Shown piece after piece: positions 1-12,104 of a stretch of 64,000 nucleotides of DNA. The notes under the pieces are model-generated. The model searched no databases and was not told the origin of the DNA. It saw only the letters and a program-made list of their open reading frames with translations. The translations under genes were made by a program, and so were the position numbers. Every line of letters begins with the position of its first letter. The stretch's first letter is position 1. The stretch comes from Acanthaster planci (taxonomy: Eukaryota; Echinodermata; Asteroidea; Valvatida; Acanthasteridae): contig NW_019091402.1 of assembly GCF_001949145.1 (NCBI RefSeq), positions 290,096 through 354,095 on the forward strand, written 5' to 3'.

Positions 1-462
1 TTGAAAAATTCTAAAGGCAAAAAGAGTAGGCAGATTTATCTCATCTGACTTAGCATGTTCTACTCCACTCGCTACGAAATGACCGTCACCATTGATGGCA
101 CAATGGAAATTTTGTTTCACAACATAATTTCAGCAGTTTGCTATTTCTTGCGGCTGCTTTGACTAAACTTTTGTTTTCTGTTTTCTGCTTTCTGGGTGTG
201 CGACCTACCGGATAGATTTTTTGGTTTCCCCAAACAACAAACAACCAGCCGGATGCAGGTGCATTATCCAGTGTTCTGATTTCCTGCGTCATTCTCTGAA
301 ATTTTTCTGCATCTCTCACATCCTCTGTTGAAATCTCACGAGTGAAACTGTGAAAAATCCCCCGGCAAGTTCTTCCACATCCCCCCGCCCGAAGTCAATG
401 GCAAAGACCAGTAAATTATTGTTTCCCCCTCCAGCTTTTGGCCAGTGTAGGGTCTTAAAATT
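1..462 (-). pseudogene. Possible decayed or frameshifted coding sequence, product unknown
   Basis: Read on the minus strand, three overlapping frames follow one another. Frame A is open from 462 to a stop at 318-316 and reads ...LLVFAIDFGRGDVEELAGG... Frame B is open from about 355 to 86 and reads ...TQEIRTLDNAPASGWLFVV... Frame C is open from 129 through the left edge and reads ...HCAINGDGHFVASGVEH... Residue composition looks protein-like in each, and the switches occur near 320-345 and 90-130, as expected for one coding sequence broken by two small indels. No family is recognised. Against this, frame C covers a pyrimidine-rich stretch ending in AG at 12-11 that would also serve as a 3' splice site, and frames A and C are short enough to be open by chance. 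It continues beyond the window. A spliced gene, a decayed transposon protein and chance are all possible. Confidence 0.27.
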
Positions 463-465
463 TCA

Positions 466-3400
466 GTCACAATTAAACTTCATGAGTAATGTCTGATTCT
501 GAAAAGAACCACACATACTCAGAAAGACACATTCTTGCACGGTGCAATGGCAAACCTCTATAACGTAAACTTCCTATCGTTAAGCATTACAGTGTTTTGT
601 TTTAGAAGTACCATATCACCAAAATCTATAACTTAAATGTAAGAAACAGTAAATATCACAACCCTATTCCTACACGGTGTACATGTACATAGTGTGTACA
701 TGTGGATATCATGGCTTTCAACCTCAGGCCTCTATGCTTATCAATTATGAAAGAATATTTAGGCAGAACAATTTCTTAGAAATGATATACTGGCAGACAT
801 CAGGAATACTTTGATTGAAATGAACCATGCGCTACATGTTGACAAAATAATGGCTTCTAGTTACAAGGCATGTGACACTCCACTGAGGCATTTGTTAATG
901 GCAATGCCCGGCCCCAGGAGAAGCCCCAAAAAACAAAAACAAAAAAAAAATGCAGACAATACTCTAAAAAATGAGTTATGATTTTTGTCGTCGCCATCTT
1001 GGGAAGATGATCCATTTATGGAACACACAAGCTACAAAAACACTGAATAGTCACGATGAACAACAGTCATTGGATCAAATATACAGCAAATACATGATCT
1101 CATTCCTAATGACTACCTGTATATTATCAAAGTCATTAAACTTGAAAGATGTTTCCATTATCAAACAGCCAGAGTCACACACTACTGTTCATCCACAGGA
1201 TGGGGTATAATATAATAACTACCCAACAATCGGGAGCATGATTTTCCTAAAAAGTGATATGGTCATAAACTTGACAGAAACTGAAGAAGAGGGAAGAAAA
1301 CCAAATTAATCCAAAAACAATAAACACTCACCAACCCATCAAAGACGTGCACTTCGTACCAGCCCTCTAGTCTGCAAACCACTGACGTAGTAACCACAGA
1401 GGGGGAAAAAAACACAACAAAATCCCAGGCAGGCACTCCAGCGATTATCTTCTCCAAGACTCCCTCGATGGGAAAAGGTAAGGGTAGCTTTCCTCATGTA
1501 AGACAACAACTTCCATTAACACGCCGAAACCTCAGCAATGCTCCTCCTAAACACCACTATTGATGGCCATAATCAGATATACTGGGACAGGGAGTGAATA
1601 ACTCGTGGACGTTTCAACCACTCATGAGCACAAAAATGATTCACATCACTACTGGGGCCGGCCATCAACATATACACACTCCACAGCAGTGCACAAGTCA
1701 GTCAGTGATTTCAAGCAGCCAGGCAGTACACCACAGACACACATTCACTGCACCATTCACCCACGGCAAATGGTTTTGGCCAACCCTCCAAATCCGCCGT
1801 GGACCAATGGGATCAGCCCGGCCTCCGTGTCACCGCATAATCCTGATGACTGGAGTTTTTAGCCATGGGGGGCCAAGTTCTGTGGTCACATCTCAATGGA
1901 TTTCTCACCATCTACCACAGAGAAAGGCAGGGAGAGATGTGAATACCCCGCTGCGCAGAACCTTAACCACACAATACACTGACAAGTGATGGGAGGTCTA
2001 GGGTCCAGCAATCTGCATTGCCTGCCCCAGGCCTGGGACTTGGAGGGCCAAAAGCAAGCACCAGGCATTGCTGGTCAAACACGCATCCCCTTATTGTTTC
2101 TGCACACAGCTAAAATCAAGGTTTCCTTTGTTAGATTTCCACTCTGTTACCGACCTACAAGGGTTGCAATAAGTGCCATCAACAACTTAGATAAACAAAG
2201 GAACAGTGATACACATTCCCTGGTATAAAATTCAGCCAGGAAAGGCTTACACAGGATCCATGGTATAAAATTTTTTTCTGGCTTGTCAACAAGACCTGCC
2301 TGTGACAAACTGTATCATTGAATAGGTTGATTATTTGCTCCTCTGACCACAATTTCTGAAAATTTGACAAATTCCCACACCAAATTTTCACCACTGAAAT
2401 TTCACAACTGGACAATCCTGGAGAATTATGGCAATGACCTGTTTAATGACACTGCTCTCCACTCCTCAAGATAAACACCAGAACCACTCTTCAAGACAAA
2501 ATCAGGCCCCTGCCCAAACCATGCCAGTGAATGTACTGGCAGTCACTGGTCCCTAGCTTAAGCCACTCATACAGACTGTTCCACTGTACATGTACTCATC
2601 CCTTTGTCTTTAAGTTCATTAGGGATCATCTCAAAAACACTGCTGCTGTATGCCTCTGCAGAATCGCACACTTTATTATTTATAATGGGACAGTAATAAA
2701 TTTATCAGGTGCTACCATCCTCTGCAGCGGCTGATGGAGGGGGGGGGCAATTTTTCAAGCCCTGGATGGTGTTTGTTTAAGTGATGCTGTGAGGATTTTT
2801 TACTAAATGAGTACTCTTTTCATGGCCATCGTGAAATGTGTTCTACATGTACATGGAAATGAAATTGAAAAGCACATGGACATTGCCAGCTTTGATAAAG
2901 TTTAAAGCATTCATCAGAACATCAATTCAATATTTTTTGTTCATTGTTAAGACTTCGCAGCCTGTATTACTAAATTAGACAACATTAAATTCTGAATGAA
3001 AGAACACACAACATAATGGCTTTGTACACGTAAACGAAGGCAAGAAGAAAAACTACCTTTTTGGCACTGAACAACATAGTCCAAGATGAGAAATAAAAAA
3101 GTCTTGATTTAAGTGAGTTCATTCAAGCACAGTAAGACTTCTTAGTGTTAAAAGCTGTCTTGACAGGGTTAACAGGAAAATAAACTTGTTATCCACAGAA
3201 TGGACATATACATGAACTATTGCCCTGCTCCTCAGTCAATATATAAATCATCCTAGGGATAATATAACCGCCATAGGGGTATGTATATGTAGCAGTTAAG
3301 GTTGCAGAGAAAACTTGACAGTGTTAATTAAACCTTCATCCAGCTATCCCTCAATATGCACATATTCTCAACACAGGAAAGAAAAACTGGTGTAAAATAT

Positions 3401-4735
3401 CTTACTTATGAACACTGACAATAGAATTCAGATTTATCAGTCTGAAATTTAAAGTGTCATTTTCCAAAGTTTTGCCTCTGTTCAACCAAACAAAGGACAT
3501 TCAGTACTCTATACATGTAGGTCACTTTTGAACAACCATGAATACGACCATTTTCTCTAATGACTACGTGTGTGGGGAAAAAGGGGGATGAACTGTGGGT
3601 GGAGCCAAGGAAAATAGTGGGCGGAGCAGATTTCCCCCTTTTGTTCTCTAGCACCAGCATCAATTATTTGAAAAAGAATGTTAACACCAACGTCCTACCT
3701 TGATGAGGATTGTGTGTGGTTCTCGTTTGCTCCCTCGCTCTCTATCCTGGCTCTTTTCACCTGTCAACAACACCCAAGAACAAAAAGGTTATCAGCCACT
3801 GTTGGATTTTGTGGTTTGAACAGAGTCAACTTTACCACTTATCTGTACCTCTCACTGCTGTTTTATTGCCTTCCAATGTCGGCAAGTTCCAGTGTATAAA
3901 CTTACACACAAAGCTATTTTCCCTCATGTAATATAACTTTCTAAATTCTGTGAAAAGTTAGGATGATCACACACTTGATTAAAAACAACAATGTCATTTT
4001 TGCTGAACACTTTTCTAGAAATCACAAGAAAATCATATTCTTTTCGTTGGTGCCACAATTTTTGCCATCTTTTCTGAGAATGAAGGATGTCACGAACATG
4101 TAACCAAAATGGAATGAATTACGGGCAACATGATCCCATTTTTATCAATCTGTAAGGTTAGTAAACACTCCACGACACCAAACACCTTTAGGGAAAAATG
4201 AATGGAAGAAGGTATTGAAATGAAACACCACTCTCGTTATTGTGGCCACTTTTTTATTTTTTTTTTTACTCAAATATGTAGGCCCTAACAGGAAGTATTT
4301 TTTTTATAATCGAGTATACCACATGAAAGCCTGCAGCCAATTTCAGTGAGCTACAAAGTCTCTTTTTACGTAATTTCTTTCAAGTGAACAAATTAATGAA
4401 CTTGATTGGCAGATATTTCATTTTTGACTGAATTTGCAGTTGGTTAAAGATGGGCGGAAACCACTGCTACCCACTAGGCAGGTCTTTGCGATCCACAGTC
4501 ACGCTATGACTCAAGTACAATTAAGACAACGAGGACTTGCTGGAAAAAACTGGTTCAAACGGTCATCAGATTTCCCCCAAAAGATAAACATGATGCGCAT
4601 GTATGCATATGCAATCTTTGCTTGAACAGGGGAAAAAAAGTGTCTTGAGTATGTTTGGCTAGAATGTAGAGTATCTAGTTCGATGCATCATCCGATACTG
4701 TCAGCGGAGCGTCATAACAAGGCAGTTTTTTTTCC
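466..4735. other. AT-rich non-coding tract
   Basis: No reading frame with convincing composition. It contains A-rich runs near 930-952, ACATGT-type motifs near 680-710 and 2850, and a somewhat CpG-richer patch at about 1490-2080. The overlapping plus-strand frames in that patch (1594-1989 and 1605-1862) look like chance. A donor-like AAAG|GTAAGG at about 1478 has no matching acceptor with a clear pyrimidine tract. Nothing else is supported. Confidence 0.5.
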
Positions 4736-4739
4736 CTTA

Positions 4740-5180
4740 TTTTGGTGAGCTTTGCCGGCAATTAAGGTCTCATCTTCAACCGGTCAAAATCATGCCAAAT
4801 GGTGTTTGCTGTTTCCGGCCATGCATACCGGTCCTCATCACCGGTTCCCTGCGGCTGTCCGCGGCTCTTGTGTTTTCTGTCAATCCGCCTTTAACGGCCG
4901 TTAAATGGGGGGACCAATCGGGACCGAAATCAACGCCGTTGCCAAACCCCGGACGAGGACTGCTGGGTAAATGTCGGGACACGTTCTGGTATTTACGCAG
5001 CATGATCGGACACTGCAAGGGGGGGTGCATAGGCCTGAGCGATGCTTGCATGTTACGTCCCAGCGACAATGCTACATTAGCAGAGTGTTTGTGCTGACAT
5101 TGATTGTGCATGCCGTGAAGGGAAGGGAAGGGGGGGAGGAGTACGGGGGCGTACAAGACCCCATCGGGACTGGTTTACCG
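4740..5180. promoter_or_regulatory. CpG-retaining island with MYB-type palindrome
   Basis: GC content and CpG frequency rise sharply over the flanks. Frames of 101 to 126 codons on both strands overlap and are best explained by low stop density, not by a gene. The island holds a perfect 16-bp palindrome at 4890-4905 made of two inverted TAACGG half-sites, which match the MYB half-site YAACKG, followed by a CCAAT motif at 4914-4918. Candidate enhancer or distal promoter by composition only. Confidence 0.3.
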
Positions 5181-5184
5181 TCAG

Positions 5185-6455
5185 TGATTTGTCACATGTA
5201 TCATACTCGGCCCAAAACTGTAATGTACACAGCCATTTCAGTTTGATAGCTTACTTACTCTGGGCATTTGTAAATGAGAAAAAAAAAATATTTCCATAAC
5301 AATACTGCCTGCATAATACCCTTCCTTCGGTTAAGGGCACATATGATGACAAAATACTTGAGAAAAATTGACTGTAAACTGTGCTTCATAAACCGATGCT
5401 GAAATTAAGGGTGAAAATTATGCCAGACTGCAATGTTGACTTTATGAGACCAACAATTTACATTCTTGAATAAAACATTGCAAGATCACCAGTAGTCATC
5501 AGTACCACCAAACAGGAAAGAAAATGTTTCCTGCCTGTTTCAGTCACAGAATTTGTTTTACAACAAATCCACAAAAGTTTAAATAGTGCACCTCACTTCA
5601 AATGTAAATGAATGTTCTGGTACCAACATGAAGGAATAAAGTATGAAGAAATCTGCATTGTGCACAGGGAACTAGACGAGCAAAGGTCTATGGAACTTTT
5701 TCACAGCTAGCAGGAAATGCACGACCTTCAGGAAAATGTTCCGACCTTTGTGAGGCACGTGTGATGTCGGTCCACACAGCCACAACTCACTGCCAGTTTT
5801 GCCAAGCACCAAAAATCATGATGTAATTAGTGTAGTGCTTCAAGCAACCAAAGGCCCGCCATGATAAATTATGTCATCATCTTTTCCATTAGGAGACTCA
5901 GCACAACCTCACTGGACCGAGAGTCTTTTGAGGGACAATCATTATTTTGTCATTAGGGTTTTTGAGGGCTGGATGAAAGTGAAGAATAGTCCAATCTCCT
6001 CCATGACTTCATCTGCCCTCTGACATTTTGCAATCTGAACCCAAGCAAAGACCGCCGGTGAAGTACAGTGGGTGCGGCTGCATTTGAAAATCTATGGCAT
6101 AATGTGATGAACTCAGTAACCATGGCAACACTATCACTGGTCATTCACAGTGGGAGCCACTGTGTGGTGATAGGCGCTCAGTACAACACCGAGCACTGTC
6201 TGCCACTGAAGGCAGCCGTCGAGAATGCCAAGTGACATCACTGGATTTGTCTATGATCTACGTCACGGAACTCACAAATTTACAGTAACACTCTCTTCTA
6301 GACCTTTTGGAGAAGTCAGCGTATACACAGAGCTGATATGCTGAGGCAACTGCATAAGCACGCAATGAGTTACATGTAATGCAATATCGGGGAAAACAAA
6401 TGTAACAAGATCATACTTAAGAACTCAGTGCTATTAAAAATCAGAAAATAAGGAC
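5185..6455. other. Non-coding tract, no recognised feature
   Basis: AT-rich to about 5850, then slightly more GC-rich (5880-6240). No frame, splice pair or inverted repeat stands out. Confidence 0.5.
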
Positions 6456-6460
6456 TTTTA

Positions 6461-6758
6461 CAGGGCTCCTGCACCTAAAGGACAAATAAATTCCATGACT
6501 TTTCCATGAGAAAATTATGAAAATCCATGACCCAATAATGCAATTTCTTGGACTATCCGCACTTTTAAAGTTGCGAATAAACTCATGCATTTTATGCAAG
6601 TCTGGTAAAATTCCGTGACTTTTCCATGACTTTAGTTATTTTTACAAAATTCCATGACTTTAGTCATTTTTACAAAATTCCATGACTTTTCCAGGCCTGG
6701 AAAATGAAAACAAATTTCCATGACTTTTTCATGACTTTTCCCAGCAGGGGGAACCCTG
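6461..6758. mobile_element. hAT-like MITE with internal CCATGACTTTT repeats
   Basis: The ends are CAGGGCTCC on the left and GGAACCCTG on the right, an imperfect terminal inverted repeat of the CAGGG...CCCTG type common to hAT transposons. The interior has seven or more tandem-like copies of TTCCATGACTTT, some separated by AGTTATTTTTACAAAA. Internal runs of this motif are familiar to me from small non-autonomous elements in aquatic animals. No transposase frame is present. I could not find a convincing 8-bp target duplication: the flanks are GACTTTTA and CTATTATG. The copy is therefore old, or the boundary is off by a few bases. Confidence 0.55.
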
Positions 6759-6879
6759 CTATTATGACCCATGAGTTTTTCTCAGAAAGCACGACACCTC
6801 TGCATAGCGGGATTAGCCCTCCCTTCAAAAGCAACATGCAGATGCCCCCTTTATGTCCAAAAAAAAAAAAAATTCTGGG

Positions 6880-7400
6880 AGAGTTCTAGAGACCTGCCCG
6901 TTCACGGATCTAGAACAGGAACAAAAACCAACAAGATGTGCCGCTTCAGCCAAGATGTTCTGATTCTTACATTTTACACCAAAGCACCAATCAATTGTCC
7001 AATTTCCTCTCCAAACAAACCCAAACTCCCCTGTGCCAGAATTTTTAACCTCCAAAAGGAGCGAATCTTTATCCACAAAAGAGAAAGAGAGGAAAAAAAT
7101 CATCCTGTTCTCGTCAACTGTACCGACTGACACATATCTGCCCAGGGCTACGGGACGGAGACCAGTCAAGCCAGGACAATGGCACACTCCGCCTTGCAAA
7201 AGTACAACAAAGTACGGCGACATTACATGCACTTTTGTCCGACCAAGTTGGGACAAAGAAACGCCAAGGAAAAAAAAAAACACACTGGTTTGCAGCCCCA
7301 TCATATCAGGGAGCCCTGCCCCATTCTGACATTGCTCCCATAAAATCAATATACGCCCATTTTTAACAAGGCCATTTAACGGGGACCCCGACAACTAGGT
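6880..7400. other. GC-richer non-coding patch with long chance frame
   Basis: A 189-codon minus-strand frame (6825-7394) is one of the longest in the window. It runs through two A-tracts that it translates as poly-Phe, shows no conserved-looking domain, and overlaps 98- and 119-codon plus-strand frames. I treat all of them as non-coding. A second CpG-containing patch lies at 7780-7930. Confidence 0.4.
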
Positions 7401-8012
7401 CCTAAAAGTGACTTCACATTCTAGCCTAAGAAATCCATTTGATGAGAACGAGACAGCATGACATGTAAAACTGAAACAGTTTCTTGATTGTTATGTTTGC
7501 CAACAAATTTGCAAGAGTTGCTTAAACAGATTGGTTGGAAAAGTAAACACAAATTCATGTCACTGCAACTTGCAAATTATACTTCAATCCCATGCTACAC
7601 AAGTAGGTGACATCCCTCCACAAAACAAGAATGAGCGTTTCTAAGATATTAGAAAATCTTTTATGTCATGAGATTTTCAGAGTTCCAAATGCCATCCAAC
7701 TTTCCCAGTGTGCCTTTAACGCATCTCCACCAGTAACCAGCAGACATCTCAGGACTGAAACCAGAAGCTGATGACACAGCTGGCGCCCAACCCAAACTTT
7801 CCCTGTTTTCTCATCATCGGTGAGGCGAGGGGGGGGAGAATAAGTCAGTAAAAGTGGGCGGCTGGCCGTTGGCTCATTAGTCGCCAAACAGTGCCATCGT
7901 GTGATGCACAGCAGGGGAGGTGACACGTTTAGAGTAATTACTCAAACAATTTTTTTTTTGGAGTTCCACCCTCCGCCCCAATTTTTTTCTCTGTGTCTTA
8001 TTTTTTTGACAG

Positions 8013-8097
8013 GAATGAGGACAATCCCTGGCATGTCTCTGGGGTTGATAACCTTGAAGAAAGGTTGGATGAGATCACTGATAAGATGGGATACCAG
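8013..8097 (+). CDS. Candidate internal coding exon, product unknown
   Basis: An 85-bp segment is preceded by a long pyrimidine tract ending in TTTTTTTGACAG (AG at 8011-8012) and followed by CAG|GTAAAT (GT at 8098-8099), a good vertebrate-style donor. One frame is open throughout: one base completing a codon, then 28 codons starting NEDNPWHVSGVDNL and ending DEITDKMGYQ. The peptide is hydrophilic, rich in Asp and Glu, and could form an amphipathic helix in its second half. I do not recognise the protein. The upstream intron would be phase 2 and the downstream one phase 0. Continued reading into the intron gives low-complexity sequence, which fits a real boundary. No partner exon was found nearby. 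Confidence 0.4.
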
Positions 8098-8099
8098 GT

Positions 8100-9055
8100 A
8101 AATGTCATAATACAGACAGCTAGGGATATGAAGAGTTTTCTACACTATGTGATAGTGATAACTACAGACCTCAACACAGTCATTTCTGAAGTCATAAATC
8201 TGGCTTCATGGGTGCATATGTATATCAAATATGGGGTATTTTATAAAAACTACACTGTCAGTTTGGTACCGTCAGCAAACTGTTTTTTACGGTGGCCAGT
8301 CAAAATCCTGCCAAATAAAGCAAGCTTGACACTGAATCACTGAAATAACTTGCCAACAAAAGTTGGCCTTTCCCTTGCAAAGAGCAAATGGTATGAAAGG
8401 AATACTGAGGGAGGAAATCTGGAAAACAGACTGGTGAAAAAGAATAAAAAATGCAGCCCTGATGATGAGGTCAAAAACAAAGGCTTCACACTGTCAAACA
8501 CTGCTTTAATTAAACTATGTAGAATGATGTAAACTTGGCTAACGTTACTTTAAAATTCTCTCTAAATAAGGTCAGGGATGTTAAGCCTGGACTATTAAGC
8601 AATAAAGTTTTGTGCATGCAAGGTCAAAGATCAACAGACATGTTTTTTGTACATAATTTCAAAATCTATGCTTGCCCAGTCATTCAAAACTAAATCTGCA
8701 TGAGCTTTATGTTGATTGCAGTAATAAACATTCAAACTACACGCAGCAAACTTTAATCAGTGGATTTTCCATGATGAGGCAAATCTCCTCTGCCCAAAAC
8801 CTCTTCCCCCCCTCCCCCAACAAACATTACTAAGCTGTGGTAATTGGGGAGACATCCTTTCCCAAATCTCCATTTGTGATCAAAATATGGAATCTATTTC
8901 CCCTCAGGTGTGTTATCAACTTGTCTTGCCTCTGTCCGAGGCATGCCGATGGCCAACAAGGAAATCTGATTTGGTGGAACATTTCCTTCGTTACAAGGCT
9001 CTACAAGCGCGGCTGCCACAAATTTAGTTCTGTGTGACCTGGTTCTTGTCTAACC
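8100..9055. other. AT-rich tract, possibly intronic
   Basis: No coding or repeat feature recognised. It lies directly downstream of the exon candidate and would be its intron. A C-rich run occurs near 8800-8820. Confidence 0.4.
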
Positions 9056-9059
9056 TGGG

Positions 9060-9560
9060 GAAACAGCTAGGCGTGGTTTGAATTTCCGACTGTCAGTGCT
9101 GCCACTCGTCAAAATATGAAAAATATTTGACATTTTGTGCGGTTGGAAATAAGAACGGAGAATAAAGCGATTTGGTATGAGGGCCGAGACTTGAGTGATC
9201 CATACATTGTCTGCATATAGCAGGTTTTATCAGGCATCGCAGGTGACTTTTTGGAGCAGGGAAAATATCACCAATCAGTTCATAGGTCGGATGAGGGCTC
9301 GGCTCTGACAATGGGAAACATGTGTCGCCAATAATTTCCAATTCCGCGACATGGGAATTCGTGAAGATCTCCCAGCAGTGCTACAACTTGGAGCAGAATG
9401 TGCACACACCTGTTCACGACGGCCGTTCTAGGAGAGGCAGCCCAACTCAACAGTTGATAATAAAACAAACGACTTAATAATGCTCCTCGCCACATCATAT
9501 TCACATCAACCAATTAAAATAAATATGAGGCAGCTTAATAAACCTGACAAAAACTATTTG
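9060..9560. promoter_or_regulatory. Candidate regulatory island, homeodomain-type AT core
   Basis: CpG-retaining sequence switches at about 9455 into a dense run of AT-rich homeobox-like cores (ATAAAA, TTAATAAT, CCAATTAAAA, CTTAATAAA). The opposing frames here (minus 9093-9341 and 9280-9513, plus 9480-9773) are not protein-like. Judged by composition only. Confidence 0.25.
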
Positions 9561-9987
9561 AGAAAGTGGTGCTCTGGTCAAAAGCTACATGTACATGTAC
9601 ATGGACAACAGTTTGATTCATGTAGTTTCAAGAACTGTAGAGCTCTGAACATAGCCAGTAGTCACAAAATTGATATTTGTTTGAAGAAAAATAGGTTCAA
9701 AAATTTAATACAAGTCGTTGGTGGCTTTCTTTGGAATTGCATTTCAAAAACCTGTTTAAAGCCTGATTTCTAAAATGAATTTCAATTCACAAAAGCCATT
9801 TTCAACAAACTAGAAGTGGATTTGGACAACCAACAGTTGAAAAACCTAGTCTTCACATGGACACGCCAATGAAAAGGTAGAAGAAAGAACTTTCACAAAA
9901 TTCATTAGCTTCAGAACTTTTGGAACTCTTTCTATTAAACTTACCATATGTGTAAATACCATTCTAACGCTCTATTATGCGGCACAT

Positions 9988-10212
9988 GGGTCATTCCATG
10001 AGGTTAGAGAACAATTTGTGACGGTGTCCTCGTTACATGGGTAACTTTTACCATGTGTCATGACCTGTAGAGTGGGTCATTTACTCTGTATTCAGCCTTG
10101 CAAGATGTATAATTTGGAATCCACATGCAGGGAAATAGCTGTTCATTTTTACGGAACCCACGTAACAATGGACACTGTCAGGAATTGTGCCCCTAACCTC
10201 ATGGTATGATCC
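9988..10212. mobile_element. Fold-back MITE, GGGTCATTCCATGAGGTTAG ends
   Basis: The left arm begins GGGTCATTCCATGAGGTTAG. The right arm, reverse-complemented, begins GGATCATACCATGAGGTTAG. Both continue with ACAATT..TGAC.GTGTCC..GTTAC.TGGGT, so the inverted arms are about 60 bp. Total length is 225 bp with no coding capacity. The GGGT.ATTCCA start resembles the three-copy family at 11847, 24108 and 38599, suggesting a related lineage. Confidence 0.65.
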
Positions 10213-10214
10213 AT

Positions 10215-11845
10215 ACGTAAATAAATGCTTAATAACTTTGTAGCACATCACCCAAATGCATATACATGTAAGTGCAGACACTTCCAGATATTACTTTCCG
10301 AACTGTGGAAATTTTAGACATGTTAACAGACTTTTAAGCCCTCTTTTCAGAAAAAAAAATCCCATTAGACTTGATGTTTTAATCAGGTCAAATTTAATGG
10401 CCATCTCTTTGACACTTCCTCAAAAAGTGGACCTTTCGTGACTCAACAATATTTTGAGATTTTCTCAACCCGAAAAAAGGAACTAGGTTTTACTCAAGAA
10501 ATATTAGAAGACACTTCCCAAAAGCTCTTAACGCAACAGCATAATTGAATTAAAACTAACTTCCTTAGCCATAATCCTCAAGGAAATTAAACGCATATAC
10601 AAAATTTGTCCCCGTCGATGTGGAAAATAGTCTTCGAGTTACTGCAGGTTTTAATCATTTGCATTAACTCCTTACACAGAATATCTGAAGAGTTAGAAGG
10701 AATGCATTTCACTTTCAACAGAATCACACCCACAAAAAACCCAAGCACTTTTCATACACCAGCTTCTACATGTGTAATACCACCATCATCATCAAATCGG
10801 AGAAAATCACCCGTCCTCTTGCATTGTGGGTAATGGTTGCTAACACATCATGGCGTTAACTTAGTTCTGGTTCTGGTTATGTCCTTGCTTAGCAGTCCAT
10901 TTGATTAAGACACTAACTATTTCAACAGTTTCTTCTATTGATTAGTCGACTCACAATCACCGCAATCGCTTAGACACATGTACCTACCATGTCCTCAAGG
11001 TACTGTAGTTGGGTAAAGTATTGTATCCTAAGCATGTAATTGTTAATATCGACCGACCAGCCAGATATGAGACCTTCAAGGGGTAAATATCAGGGGCACG
11101 ATGTACACCATACCAACTAGCCAATCCTACTGTCAATGATCTTGCAGGTTTGTTCAAGTTATCCTCCTTGCTTGTTTTTTTTTCCAGGCCTAAGCTATGA
11201 TACACAAATCTCTACAGTCAAAGCCAGTTGAAAATCATGAGAATTGACAGCAGAAAAGTTTAGAGACTTTGCAGAAAGACTCACAAATATTCGACATACC
11301 GGTTTCACCCACTCTATCAGTCTTCACTGCTGTTACTATATTGACTCCCCCCCCCAAAAAATAAAACTGAACTGGGATATCTAGTTAATTGTGGTTAATC
11401 AGTTTGCTCATGGGCCAGCTTTCCTAGTTAATCCACTCACGTATTTATCTTCTTACCTCTTACCTTAATCAACTTTCGCAGACCACCGCCCGTGTGCTGG
11501 CTAGTTAGCTAACTGGCTTCTTTCTTTATTGCCTTATATTATGGTGAAATGTTCCTGCACGTACACTACTTTTTTCTTTTTCCTTTTGGAAGAGAGGCTC
11601 GTTGCAGGAAATTCAACTGGACAGGTGCTTTTTCCGGGGAGGGAGGGTTTGATTCTATTTTCTTCCTTTTGTGATTAAGCAGGAAAAAAGTACGGAACAA
11701 GTCCCCCTGGCTGAGGGCATGCAAGCCAACATATTTTTTAAGTTAATTTGTCACATATCATTAAAAAATGATCCTGATTTTTTTGCATTTCTAACTAACT
11801 GCTTGCATAATACATGCCTGTTCTCTTGATATATGAATTCACGCT
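10215..11845. other. AT-rich non-coding tract
   Basis: One notable motif: TTGCATTGTGGGTA at 10819-10832, which occurs again in reverse orientation at 28820-28833. A double donor-like CTTACCTCTTACC at 11452-11464 (minus strand) lacks an open exon behind it. No gene seen. Confidence 0.45.
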
Positions 11846-11846
11846 T

Positions 11847-12104
11847 GGGCCATTCTCTAGATTCAAGGTCCAAAAGTGTGACATTTTTGCGTCCCTGTTA
11901 CAACTGACCAGTGTAATTTGACATGGACACTATCACCGAAATTGATTTCAAACTCCATGTGTTTCTACATGTTTGGCATGTAATTGGCATTAACTCATCA
12001 CTCGTGGATTTTAGAGAAATGTTCTGAACTTACAGAAATCATATGTCAGATGTGACAGGGACAAGAAAACAATTGAACCCCCAATTTTAACTCGTAGAAT
12101 GACC
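11847..12104 (+). mobile_element. MITE family A, copy 1 (degenerate ends)
   Basis: It aligns through its length with the copy at 38599-38850. Shared internal blocks include TCCAAAAGTGTGACATTTT, ATCACCGAAATTGATTTCAA and CATATGTCAGATGTGACAGG. The termini are weathered on the left (GGGCCATTCTCTAGATTCAA) and on the right (ending GTAGAATGACCC). It is non-coding and about 258 bp. Strand is given relative to the 38599 copy. Confidence 0.65.

Noticed and set aside
6825-7394. 189-codon minus-strand reading frame
   Set aside because: It translates A-tracts as Phe runs, overlaps other long frames, has no domain-like segment, and lies beside a degenerate transposon.
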